Shown: positions 11,247 to 19,582 of the stretch, piece after piece
Numbering within the stretch: the stretch's first letter is position 1
Layout: each line of letters opens with the position of its first letter
DNA from: Schistosoma mansoni
Taxonomy: Eukaryota > Platyhelminthes > Trematoda > Strigeidida > Schistosomatidae
Reading direction: 5' to 3'
Assembly (NCBI RefSeq): GCF_000237925.1
Contig: NW_017386111.1
Coordinates: 124,001 to 188,000, forward strand
DNA length: 64,000 bases
Position numbers and translations under genes: made by a program
The notes under the pieces: generated by a model
What the model was told of the DNA's origin: nothing
Seen by the model: the letters and a program-made list of their open reading frames with translations, nothing else
The model's database searches: none

Positions 11247-11639
11247 TATTTACATCGGTTGTGTACACAGTGTTACTTACACACATACTGTTCATTGCAT
11301 GATGAATCAGTTTTAGGATGTGTATAAACTCAACCGAGCTACATACACATTCATACATAACTACTTTTTTCAACTTGCTATATATACATTGCTTGTATTT
11401 GTTTAACCAACATAAACAAAAATAACTTTGAGGTCGAATCCTACAATGTACCGATAAATTATTGTGCTTCATTCATTCCGTGTAGACCACCAAATAGGGG
11501 AAATACATAAAAAAAAAAAGAGGTAAACAAAGGGAAAAAGTCGAATCAATATAATTAAAGCAAAATTTTCATGACGTCGAACGTGTTTTGTGACCGTTAA
11601 ATGGGTTCAATTCAGTTAATTAGACTGAAAATGTCGTTT

Positions 11640-12001
11640 TTAAGATCCTGAATATTTTCAGAAGGGGGATTTGGTGGAGATTCTTAGTAATTTTATATGG
11701 TTGAAATCATGAGTCAATTGAAGCTAGACCACCATGGAAAACTTGGGAGCACTAGACGGCCGTTTCGTTCTATTGTGTGACTCCTCAGCAGTGCGTATTC
11801 ACGACCTCGACTGACGGGATTCGAATCTAGGACCTACTAGTCTGGCGCGCGAGCACTTAGCCGGCATCTAACGGTGTTAATATCTATCTTCAACCGATCC
11901 ACGAAATTGAGCAACCATTTCACCAATGTTTTCAATGAGTTGATATCTCCCAACATATCTGGTTTAACTCCACTGGTTACTGCTTCTCACTAGAACTCCA
12001 G
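11640..12001 (-). mobile_element. Hammerhead-bearing tRNA-derived SINE (family B), near full length
   Basis: On the minus strand the order is: a leader beginning near 12001 (GGAGTTCTAGTGAGAAG), a tRNA-like head with B box GATTCGAATCCC near 11816-11828, a hammerhead ribozyme motif at 11750-11792, then a tail (CCATGGTGGTCTAGCTTCAA) down to about 11640. Related units occur at 24.1-24.5, 24.9-25.04, 31.05-31.43 and 34.8-35.1 kb. The layout is that of the schistosome Sm-alpha retroposon, but the sequence is a distinct family with different stem I and loops. Confidence 0.75.
11750..11792 (-). ncRNA. Hammerhead ribozyme motif, conserved core but weak helix II
   Basis: On the minus strand GCACTG pairs with TAGTGC (helix I, with one G-U). 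Then come CTGAGGA (C3-U4-G5-A6-N-G8-A9), a helix II reduced to about 2 bp (GUC..GAAC), GAAA, a minimal helix III (AC-GGCC-GU) and the cleavage triplet GTC. All invariant core residues are present. The poor helix II makes activity doubtful. Confidence 0.65.
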
Positions 12002-12147
12002 GAAATACTACTGATTACATCGTAGTATTTGTGCTCAAACTGAGACTTGAATCTAACATTCTTTATTTCAAAATCCCAACAATTTATTCACTGAACTATT
12101 AAATCATGATAACCACTAATTAGTTCGATGGTTATGAAGAGTTTTCC

Positions 12148-12347
12148 NNNNNNNNNNNNNNNNNNNNNNNNNNNNNNNNNNNNNNNNNNNNNNNNNNNNN
12201 NNNNNNNNNNNNNNNNNNNNNNNNNNNNNNNNNNNNNNNNNNNNNNNNNNNNNNNNNNNNNNNNNNNNNNNNNNNNNNNNNNNNNNNNNNNNNNNNNNNN
12301 NNNNNNNNNNNNNNNNNNNNNNNNNNNNNNNNNNNNNNNNNNNNNNN
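12148..12347. other. Assembly gap (200 N)
   Basis: Exactly 200 N, a placeholder length, so the true size is unknown. The 5' part of the Penelope-like element that resumes at 12348 probably lies inside. It could also hide a missing exon. Confidence 0.97.
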
Positions 12348-12964
12348 ATGAGTGTCTTGAGGAAGAAATAGCTTTAATCACCAAATGCTTACGTGAAAAT
12401 GCATATCCAGAGAAATTCATCCACAAATATGCAAACACCAACCGTCGAATAAAATATGATCGAGTTGAAAAGAAAACATGCTTCCTATACCTACGTTTCA
12501 AAGGAGACGAAATCGCTGGAATAATTAACCACCGACTTAATTCCGCGTTGAAAGCGACCTACCCAGCAGCTAAACTGACAACAGTGTGGGAAACAAACTG
12601 CTCACTCAAACAAACTAAAATCGACAAGTCCTCTTTTCTCAGTAGCTCCAACTGCATTTACCAATTTACATGTACGTGCCGAAGCACATACATTGGAAGA
12701 ACCGAGAGAAGAGTGCATGTCCGCATTTCTGAGCATGTTCCCAAGAAACTGAGGCTGCAAGGCTCCAGGGCTCTCAACAGTGCGATAGCTCGGCATTTAC
12801 TCGACACCGGGCACAGCATTGACATTTCTCATGCCTTTAAAATCATTAGTAAACAAAGAAGTACAACTGCTCTCCGGTTTGCTGAAGCGATCGCGATAAA
12901 AAAACTCAAACCGGATCTATGTATTCAAAAAGAGACAGTGATAAACTTATTACTACCCTGGTAA
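12348..12964 (+). mobile_element. Penelope-like element, C-terminal part with GIY-YIG endonuclease
   Basis: A continuous frame of about 205 codons runs from the gap to a stop at 12962-12964. The N-terminal portion is the RT-to-endonuclease linker (NAYPEKFIHKY, then a long Lys-rich stretch). It is followed by the GIY-YIG nuclease domain: NCIYQFTCTC, STYIGRTERRVHVRISEH (YIG, catalytic Arg and His) and a Glu-containing FAEAIAIKKLKPDL block. This order is diagnostic for endonuclease-positive Penelope-like retroelements. The frame is open and the nuclease residues are intact, so this copy is relatively young. The RT domain would lie in the preceding gap. Confidence 0.85.
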
Positions 12965-13324
12965 TCCTTTTTTTTGTTTTCTTTTTTTTGTTTGTTTCAG
13001 TTTTGTTGTTATTAGTTCAATTTTGGTTAATATTCAGTTTTTATTATATTCCCCTCCCCTTACCCGATTCTTAAACCACCCTTTCTCTCACACATTTCCG
13101 CTCATTTGTCTCTCCTAATTATATGAACTATCCAAATTTTATTCAATTATTACGTAACCTACCCTAATTGTTTTCAACTACCTCTAAAATTATATATCAA
13201 TTAAACTTATTTAGTAAATGCTTTAAGGTGAGAAAACATTTTTATCAGTATTGACTGAATTGTCTTAAGTTGGAAAGTAGTTCACAGGCACTGATAAAGA
13301 GTATAATGATTATTTCATTTAATT
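12965..13324. other. Penelope 3' flank, no gene seen
   Basis: T-rich stretch just after the stop (12967-13010), then AT-rich sequence. No coding signal. Confidence 0.4.
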
Positions 13325-13683
13325 TGTAGTGACCGGCCTGTCTCGATAAGAACACGATTGGAATAACAGAAACAATTATTATTATTGTAACCAATTGCAC
13401 CAGCGATTGTTTTACTGTACTTGTTTAACTGTATCAGACTCATTTCTTGTTCCGCTATCCGCCTTGTTCGGTTCGAACTTTATTACGCTCTGCCCATTTT
13501 GCCTGTACTCGTTGGCACGTCTCGGTATTCTTTCGATACTACGAGATTGCCAATAAATATACTTGATCTGGACTAATTAAAGCCTTCTGGTTTGCGAGTT
13601 ATCAAAGGAACCAAGTCGTTTCTGGGCGCGTAATCGAATTGTAGTGGTGATCATAGTCCGTCCTCGACTCGACGCCTACTACA
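13325..13683 (+). mobile_element. Solo LTR of a Gypsy-type element (plus orientation)
   Basis: A 359-bp unit starting TGTAGTGACCGG and ending CTACTACA (TG..CA termini). It is bounded by AATT on both sides (13321-13324 and 13684-13687), consistent with a 4-bp target duplication. It is the inverted homologue of 9233-9592. It contains CAATAAATATAC, a plausible polyadenylation signal. The lack of an internal region points to LTR-LTR recombination. Confidence 0.8.
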
Positions 13684-13935
13684 AATTCACATTTAACACA
13701 ATGGCATATACTAAGATAATAGATATTACTTATCGATGAATAACAATACATTAGCTGTAGTGTAGATAATAAAGATTCGGTAATTGAAATGCTGAACGTT
13801 TTCTAATGTAATCATGCGTGAACACACAGTCTAGTGAATTTCTTACCAAAATAATATGAAACGCATCAGATGACACCATTAAAATAACCCACAGATAATT
13901 AACATTAAACACAATGATGGCGGAACTGTGAAGAA

Positions 13936-14550
13936 GATATGGACCTCAATAAAATTTTGAATAGTTTCAATATTTGTCACCCCACAATTCAATTCACTTT
14001 GAAGGCAGAGGCAAATGAAGAATTTCATTTTCTTGATGTCCGATGGAAAAGAAGGTCGGATGGCTTTTTTTTACAGTGATCTACACATAGAAAACCGACC
14101 TGGAATGAGCATTATACAAATTTTCATAGCTGGGTTCCAATGAGAAGAAAGAGGGAATTGATTCACTCTTTATCCTCAAGGATCAGGCGAATATGTTCTA
14201 CTGATACAATAGATGAAGGACTACTTCCAATATGACAGACTCTCATTAGGAATGGCTATCCACCTAGATTCGTCGATAGTAACTTAACACTTAGACATCA
14301 TCCGGAAAAAGCACCGACAGTACAAAAGAAAACTCTTTTTGTGAATATGAAATTTAAAGGAGATACGGCTGCTGAAATCTTGAATAAATGGATTTCAAAA
14401 TCGTTGAATGAAACGTTCTACTCAGCTAAACTCTGAATTGTTTTCGCAAGCCAGCCTACCATTCACAGATGTGTAAAGGATAAATTTTCTCTTTGGGTCA
14501 CCTCAATGTGCATCTACAAATTTACTTGCTCATGTGGGGCAGGTTACTTG
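13936..14550 (+). mobile_element. Penelope-like element fragment (RT end to start of endonuclease)
   Basis: One reading frame runs about 615 bases with homology to the RT-endonuclease linker of Penelope-like elements: ANEEFHFLDV, HRKPTWNEHYTNFHSWVP, LIRNGYPPRFVDSNL, KTLFVNMKFKGD. It ends in CIYKFTCSCGAGYL, the first half of a GIY-YIG domain. It is interrupted by three stops, all TGA, and no frameshift is visible. It is less related to 12348-12964 than a simple duplicate would be, so it is a separate family. Confidence 0.8.
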
Positions 14551-14890
14551 TGTTTTATACCACGATCTGAATCCTAACTAGATAACAATTAAAAATAAAG
14601 AAATACTATGTAGTTATTTTGTCTGAATATGTAGATCCCCTACAGTGAACATTTAGAAATTAAATAAGGTTTGGAAGCAAACTTTCCGTTGGATTCCGCA
14701 TCTTAGTTTATTCAAGACTCAAGGATTGTACATTTGTGGAAGCTTAGAAAGTGGTTGAAAAGTAAGCTTTTTAAGTGTGGTCAGCGTATTAGACTAATTC
14801 TCAAATGTTTTGCTTATCAACTACATTGTCTGCCCCCACTCCCATTCACAAAAGTTCATGCTGTATAAAAGATCTATTTATTTATTTCAG

Positions 14891-15014
14891 CCTGGAATCT
14901 TAGAACGTTTAAAAGGTGCTTTCAATCGAGTCTTCAATTCCATTTTTGGACATGTTAAACTTCAAACATTTTATCACGTAGAGGAAATATTTCATCATCC
15001 AAAATATGAGCCTG
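14891..15014 (+). CDS. S1 serine protease, internal exon (downstream of catalytic His)
   Basis: A polypyrimidine tract and TTATTTCAG precede the exon, and the donor is GTAGGT. The 41 codons plus one base read PGILERLKGAFNRVFNSIFG and continue to KYEP with a split Gly. This matches the chymotrypsin-fold region after His57 (around residues 70-100), where the FHHPKYEP stretch precedes the catalytic Asp. The donor phase (1) joins exactly to the exon at 23298. Upstream coding sequence (signal peptide, activation site, His57) was not found in the window and may lie left of it or in the gap at 12148. The following intron is 8.3 kb and full of transposons. Confidence 0.8.
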
Positions 15015-15690
15015 GTAGGTGATCTGTTTTGCTAGTAAATACGATTCTTGACGGGAGTAAGGTATGTGGAGAACCTTGAGTTAATATCGCTTGATCATGA
15101 ATCCATTTTTGATTAAAAAAAATATGATAAAATTACAACTAATCGTTTTTCCCATCAATACCTAACTTATCTAAATGAATCATAAGTTTTTCCATCCCGA
15201 AGTGACAATTTATAATGTAGGAATGAATTTCGCCCTGACATTTGATTCGTTAGACCTCATAGTTTATTTCTGCTCGTTTCTTTTATTTGCCTGTCACACA
15301 ATGGGGTGTGAGACAATTATTGACGCAACATACTGAAAAAGTCGACTGGAATGCTATTGGTTTCAAAATATTGAATTTTTCTGCCACTTAGAATTTGGCT
15401 TAGTTGATTGGTTACGTGCTTATCTTCTCACATAAACCGTTTAACAAAGGAGGTTGTTGTTATCTTGGTGGCTGAAATCTGAAAAAAAACTAACTAATCA
15501 CAATGGAAACATCACATACAACAGTAAAAAAACGATAGATGAACATCTAGTCCAATCTCCAGAATCCTCTTTCTTGCTGTGTAGTTGAAATAAGTGGCAC
15601 CCAGCACTGATTTTCCCGTTCAATTATGTTGACGTACAAATGGGACTGCTTGACATATTCTAAACAAATAATGATAAAATATGTTTTCCT
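15015..15690. other. Intron sequence, no other gene seen
   Basis: AT-rich sequence inside the protease intron. No repeats recognised before the Mutator-like relic. Confidence 0.4.
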
Positions 15691-15696
15691 TACTCG

Positions 15697-16679
15697 TTAC
15701 AGAACGTTTCGTTTAATGTGAACTCTAAACAAACTATGGTGGACACTCAAGCAGTTTGCACTAAGGGCATTGTTAATGGCGGGGCTGCCGTCACAAATGA
15801 AGCTGGTATGTCGGACAAAAACACCATCATGGAAAAAGGATAAAAACATCCTGATAAGGTCGTGTCGCTCGTTTTGCGAATTCAATGGCTACTGGCATTG
15901 TCTTCATAGACACATCCAAAGTCACTAACTGTTAGAGTGACATTTCTTCTTTATTACATTTATAGGTGCCGTCAATTCTTATGATTTCTGTGAACTGATA
16001 AGCTATATTATTCTGATCTCGTGTGCAGAAGAAATAGAACTGTAGATGACCGTCTATGTCATGCTGTATCTGTGCTCCGCCTCCTATCTGAATGCTGTGT
16101 GCTGCGAAGGTTTCTAGACTATCTGTTAAGCCAAATTTGTGAAAACTATTAAACAAACCTGGAAGTTTTAACTGCTTAAATACATGGTGACGCATACTAC
16201 AGATTCGCTTTCCGCAAGTTCTATAAACAAAATCGACTACTACAAAGGCTACAGCTCCCAACAGTATTAAAGGGAGAATACTTTTCATTTGATTTTCTGT
16301 CAAACGACGGAACCATGGGCTTCGCTCATGAACAACACTCAGTAAATCATGTTTATGGGTCGTCCACCATCTAGTTACAGTGAACGATCCATCTACCATA
16401 CGAACATGGTCGTATGACTGATATGCATGACCAATAGCTTGTCTAATTTGTCATGTAAAAAATATTTGGGGGAACATACCTTCGTGTTGATGAAGATGTC
16501 GTCGGTCTCTGACGATGCCCACCCATTCTACATGCATATTTGATATAAAAATCGCTCTCGTTGTAATGGCTATTCCATATAATGAAATGACAAAAAGTAT
16601 GATCCCTGTAAACTGCTAATTGTCTGGCTAACTCTTCTTCAGTTGAAAATCCAACGCTAAGAAACATCTCTCGAAACAT
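15697..16679 (-). mobile_element. Mutator-like (MULE) transposase relic
   Basis: Three minus-strand frames together give an eroded MULE transposase. The N-terminal part (16443-16679) has KYACRMGGHRQRP, a zinc-binding-like DNA-binding region. The central part (15932-16399) contains the first catalytic Asp in IIRIDGTYKCN. The C-terminal part (15697-15885) contains the second in FICDGSPAINNAL, followed by a VHIKRN-type His block. MULE elements (Curupira) are described from schistosomes. Frameshifts and stops make this copy inactive. Terminal inverted repeats were not identified. Confidence 0.7.
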
Positions 16680-16689
16680 ATTCTTCGAT

Positions 16690-17215
16690 TCACTGTCCGA
16701 ATTAAACGTGTGAAACGGGATGACTGAGATAGTAATATTTGTAAAATGATGCCCTTTTGGAGTTGGTAGTTATTATTCATCTGAAATCAGGCTCTCCATT
16801 AAATAAGTAGAACTGTTTTTGATTGGTCTAAAGTAAGGGGGAAAAGGGAACATGGTGATACATTTTCAAACCCAGAAAAATTCAACCTCCGGCGACAAGG
16901 CATTACTCTTGATAGCGATGGATGAGGGTATAACACTGTCACAAATTGACTGAAACGTTGGGCATTCCATGAGGCTTGGAAGTCCAGAATTCGATCCTTG
17001 CAGAGTGTGGGGATGTCATGAATAAGTCATAACAATTACGAGTCTAAAATTAGTATCTAACAGATGTCTACTACTTTCTGGTCCCCCATGGTTGTTTACC
17101 TGAAAGAAGTTGGTGAAGTAAACGGCACAGTTCTATTACCACCACAAACACATACTATTTTCTAAAGATTGGTTAATAACATTAACAACAATAATAATGA
17201 TATAAGTAAAGATAG
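16690..17215. other. Intron sequence, no gene seen
   Basis: No coding or repeat features recognised apart from AT-rich runs. Confidence 0.35.
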
Positions 17216-17335
17216 ATAGTGTATAGCAGTGGAATCCAGGACGCGCGTTCCGTCGTATTTGAGACCCCTCAGTTGAGTGTATCTGCATCTCAGAGTTGAT
17301 AATCACTATGGGACTCAAACCCAGTACCTCTATCA
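17216..17335 (-). mobile_element. Sm-alpha SINE fragment (minus), with hammerhead relic
   Basis: The minus strand reads from a B-box-like GGTACTGGGTTTGAGTCCC (about 17310-17330) through to CGCGTCCTGGATTCC and CACTGCTATACAC. This is the 3' half of the schistosome Sm-alpha tRNA-derived retroposon. It lies head-to-head with the plus copy that starts immediately to its right. Confidence 0.8.
17218..17278 (-). ncRNA. Hammerhead ribozyme relic (Sm-alpha type)
   Basis: On the minus strand CTGAGGG replaces CTGANGA (A9 changed), and the second core strand is GGAA instead of GAAA (A13 changed). The GTC cleavage triplet and the GCGTCCTGGATTCC substrate side are kept. Activity is predicted to be lost. 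Confidence 0.7.
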
Positions 17336-17620
17336 GGACAACGTGATGACGTTTGAAGTGAACGGTACTGGGTTCTAGTTCTGGAATGAACGTCAACTCT
17401 GTGATGCAGTTACATCCAACTGACAAGTCCCAAATAGTAAGAAACACGCGTTCTGGATTCCACTGATAGCCACTATCCATCTTTGCTTATGATGCTTGTG
17501 AATTACGGCGATATTGAGGCAATACACACAGTATGGACATATGCCAATAAGAGACTGATCAATCGTAGTTCTAAACGCCAATGGTAAGATTCAGGTAAAC
17601 AATATCAAGTGAATTTAATA
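17336..17620 (+). mobile_element. Sm-alpha SINE copy (plus), truncated at its 5' end
   Basis: Plus strand: AACGTGATGACGTTTGAAG, then the B box GGTTCTAGTTC (about 17371-17381), a hammerhead motif at about 17408-17475, and then the start of a next unit (GGCGATATTGAGGCAATACA to TAGTTCTAAACGCC). Dimer-like continuation fits the satellite/tandem behaviour known for Sm-alpha. The A box is missing. Confidence 0.75.
17415..17475 (+). ncRNA. Hammerhead ribozyme relic (Sm-alpha type)
   Basis: CTGACAAG at 17420 has G8 changed to A. GAAAC at 17441 is intact. Helix II (GTCC..GTAA) no longer pairs. The cleavage triplet is GTT. Predicted inactive. Confidence 0.7.
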
Positions 17621-17695
17621 ATAATGACAGTTAGTGAGCTTATAGGTATCAGTGCTAACGTTGGACTTGATAGTTTCAAATAAAGTGAGGACTGG

Positions 17696-17876
17696 GTAGA
17701 AAGTTAGTAATAAATATATTTTTTGTTATATTCCAGTGAGTAGAAAATTGTATTTCTAACGTAAATCATTTTGTTTTTTATTCACCCTGAAGAAGTCCCC
17801 TACCTCAAATCACAAAACGTCAGTAATGCAATTTTCTACCCATCGGAATATAACAAAAATGTATTTATTAATAATG
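17696..17876. repeat. Imperfect palindrome with ~60-base arms
   Basis: The arms at about 17696-17760 and 17817-17876 are reverse complements with few mismatches (shared cores GAAAATTG and GGAATATAACAAAAA). They surround a loop of about 56 bases containing CCCTGAAGAAG. It could be a foldback element or an inverted terminal piece of a retroelement. No coding sequence. Confidence 0.6.
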
Positions 17877-17879
17877 ATA

Positions 17880-18560
17880 ATTATAATAATTGTTATTATT
17901 GCGGAGCTTATTTTTGAGGATAATCATCTTTTATTCGTTGGTCAATAAAAGTTTAATGTCCAACACTTTCGAGCAATTTGTCATTCATTTAATGGGTGCG
18001 TGTTGCATATAAGAGTATAATTTTTACTGAGTATCTTAAAGGAGTAACCTAATGCCATCTACATATGTTATCTATGAACACGCCACTGTAGCGCATCCCA
18101 ACATGCCAGATGTAAAAAGCGAATAAAGTGAAAGTAATGGCCTAAAATGAAATCCTCAGTGGGAATTATGCTCTTAGACGTAGCATCCACTCACCAAATG
18201 AATGAAAGGAGTGTTTAAAAATGCTTGATACTGCACACATATCGTATATCGAAAACTCATGAGCTACAAGATCACGGACACCTATCCTATACTGTGAATT
18301 TTTTATTCATACATTTATACAAATCACAACGTATTTTCAGATTTTCTGTATGATTTGTGTATCAAATCAATGAAAGTTTTTATACTGCAACCACACCTTG
18401 TTAATGACAAACAACAGATAATCATCATATAAATCAGGCCTGGTTTATTTTGATTGAAATGACATAATTTGTAAAACAGTGCAGTGAATACTTTATGTCT
18501 TGGTTCTATGTGTTTAGATGGATATATTTGACAATCTGAACACATTGTTTACGTTTTTAA
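17880..18560. other. Intron sequence, no gene seen
   Basis: AT-rich. Nothing recognised. Confidence 0.35.
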
Positions 18561-18569
18561 TACAGTTAT

Positions 18570-18789
18570 AGTGACGACAACCGGTTAGTTAAAAAAAACC
18601 GTACTCTAATACTTCGTTTGCAAAATGTTCATTAATTATCTCAGGCTTCGTTGTTCCTGCATTTATATACCAACTGCTTTCTGTTTCTGATTTTTTTTCT
18701 TCTCGATCTTCTCAATCTTCTACTGCTAGATATTCTATTCCTGACTCACGTATATACTACTTATGTCGATATAAGTAGCCCACACCACA
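18570..18789 (-). mobile_element. Gypsy LTR fragment (second LTR family)
   Basis: The minus strand begins TGTGGTGTGGGCTACTTAT at 18789. It shares the ...AAGATTGAGAAGATCGA... block and the GTTTGCAAACGAAG-like end block with 57386-57653 (-) and 57995-58260 (+). The family is defined only by these three copies and by its position upstream of Gypsy gag/pol remnants at 57.4 kb. No internal region is attached here. Confidence 0.55.
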
Positions 18790-19059
18790 GAACACATTTC
18801 TTGTTGAATAATTGTAATAACAAGAATTTGTCATGAACATTTTATTCAACGATTGTTGATCAATAAGTTTGGGATTGAGGATATTGAATGAATAGATGGG
18901 ATAATTGGAAGTCAAAATTTATTTCTTTCTTTATTCCAAATATGTCCCTTCCCAAATTTATTGTGATATGGACTTCATTCCAAGACAGTTACCCTATGCT
19001 TAATTATGCATTTATATCATTTTACTTAATATTCTAACTAATAATTATCGCTATTATTA

Positions 19060-19127
19060 TTATTCATTTTGTATTGTTTGTTTGAATCTTCCCATTGATG
19101 TTAAGAACTGCAATTGATCAATCTTTT
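19060..19127 (-). mobile_element. Sm-alpha SINE 5' fragment (minus)
   Basis: The reverse complement of 19128-19240 is repeated here (TTTGTTTGAATCTTCCCATT, then ATTGATCAATCTTTTATTAG). It forms a head-to-head pair with the plus copy. Confidence 0.65.
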
Positions 19128-19470
19128 ATTAGCATATATGACTTAAGGCAATATCGAGGCAATTCACATAGGACCCGCATATGCCAATAAGAGACTGATC
19201 AATTGCAATCCTAAACATCGTTAGGAAGATTCAAACAAACAATATAAAATGGATTGAAACTTCACTCCATTGCACAAGCTAGTGGCCATCAGGACTCAGT
19301 AGCTAAGTGGATAACGTGATGACGTTTGAAGCGAACGGTACTGGGTTCTAGTTCTGGATGAACGTCAACTCTGTGATGCAGTTACATTCGACTGACGAGC
19401 CCCAAATAGGACGAGACGTGCGTTCTGGATCCCACTGATAGCCACCATCCACCTTTGCTTCCTCCTCCTC
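19128..19470 (+). mobile_element. Sm-alpha SINE, near full length
   Basis: An approximately 340-bp unit. Its head is GGCAATATCGAGGCAATTCA and CATATGCCAATAAGAGACTG. The pol III A box TAGCTAAGTGG lies at 19300-19310 and the B box GGTTCTAGTTC at 19344-19354. A hammerhead motif follows at about 19380-19450, and the copy ends in the CCACCATCCACC tail that runs into a CTC/CTT repeat. This is the tRNA-derived, ribozyme-bearing retroposon of schistosomes. Confidence 0.85.
19380..19450 (+). ncRNA. Hammerhead ribozyme relic (Sm-alpha type)
   Basis: CTGACGAG at 19392-19399 keeps the first core strand (position 7 is free to vary). The second strand is GAGA rather than GAAA (A14 changed to G). Helix II has a C-A mismatch (GCCC..GGAC). 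The cleavage triplet is GTT. Probably inactive. Confidence 0.7.
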
Positions 19471-19505
19471 CTCCTCCTCTTCTTCTTCTTCCTCCTCCTC
19501 CTCAT
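19459..19505. repeat. Compound CTC/CTT pyrimidine microsatellite
   Basis: Uninterrupted pyrimidine triplets (CTC)n then (CTT)n and (CTC)n at the 3' end of the Sm-alpha copy. Confidence 0.9.
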
Positions 19506-19582
19506 CATCTTCTTGTTCTCATTATTATTATTATTACCACAACAAGTACGGCACTACGATTCCCATATTTTATCAATTTGTT

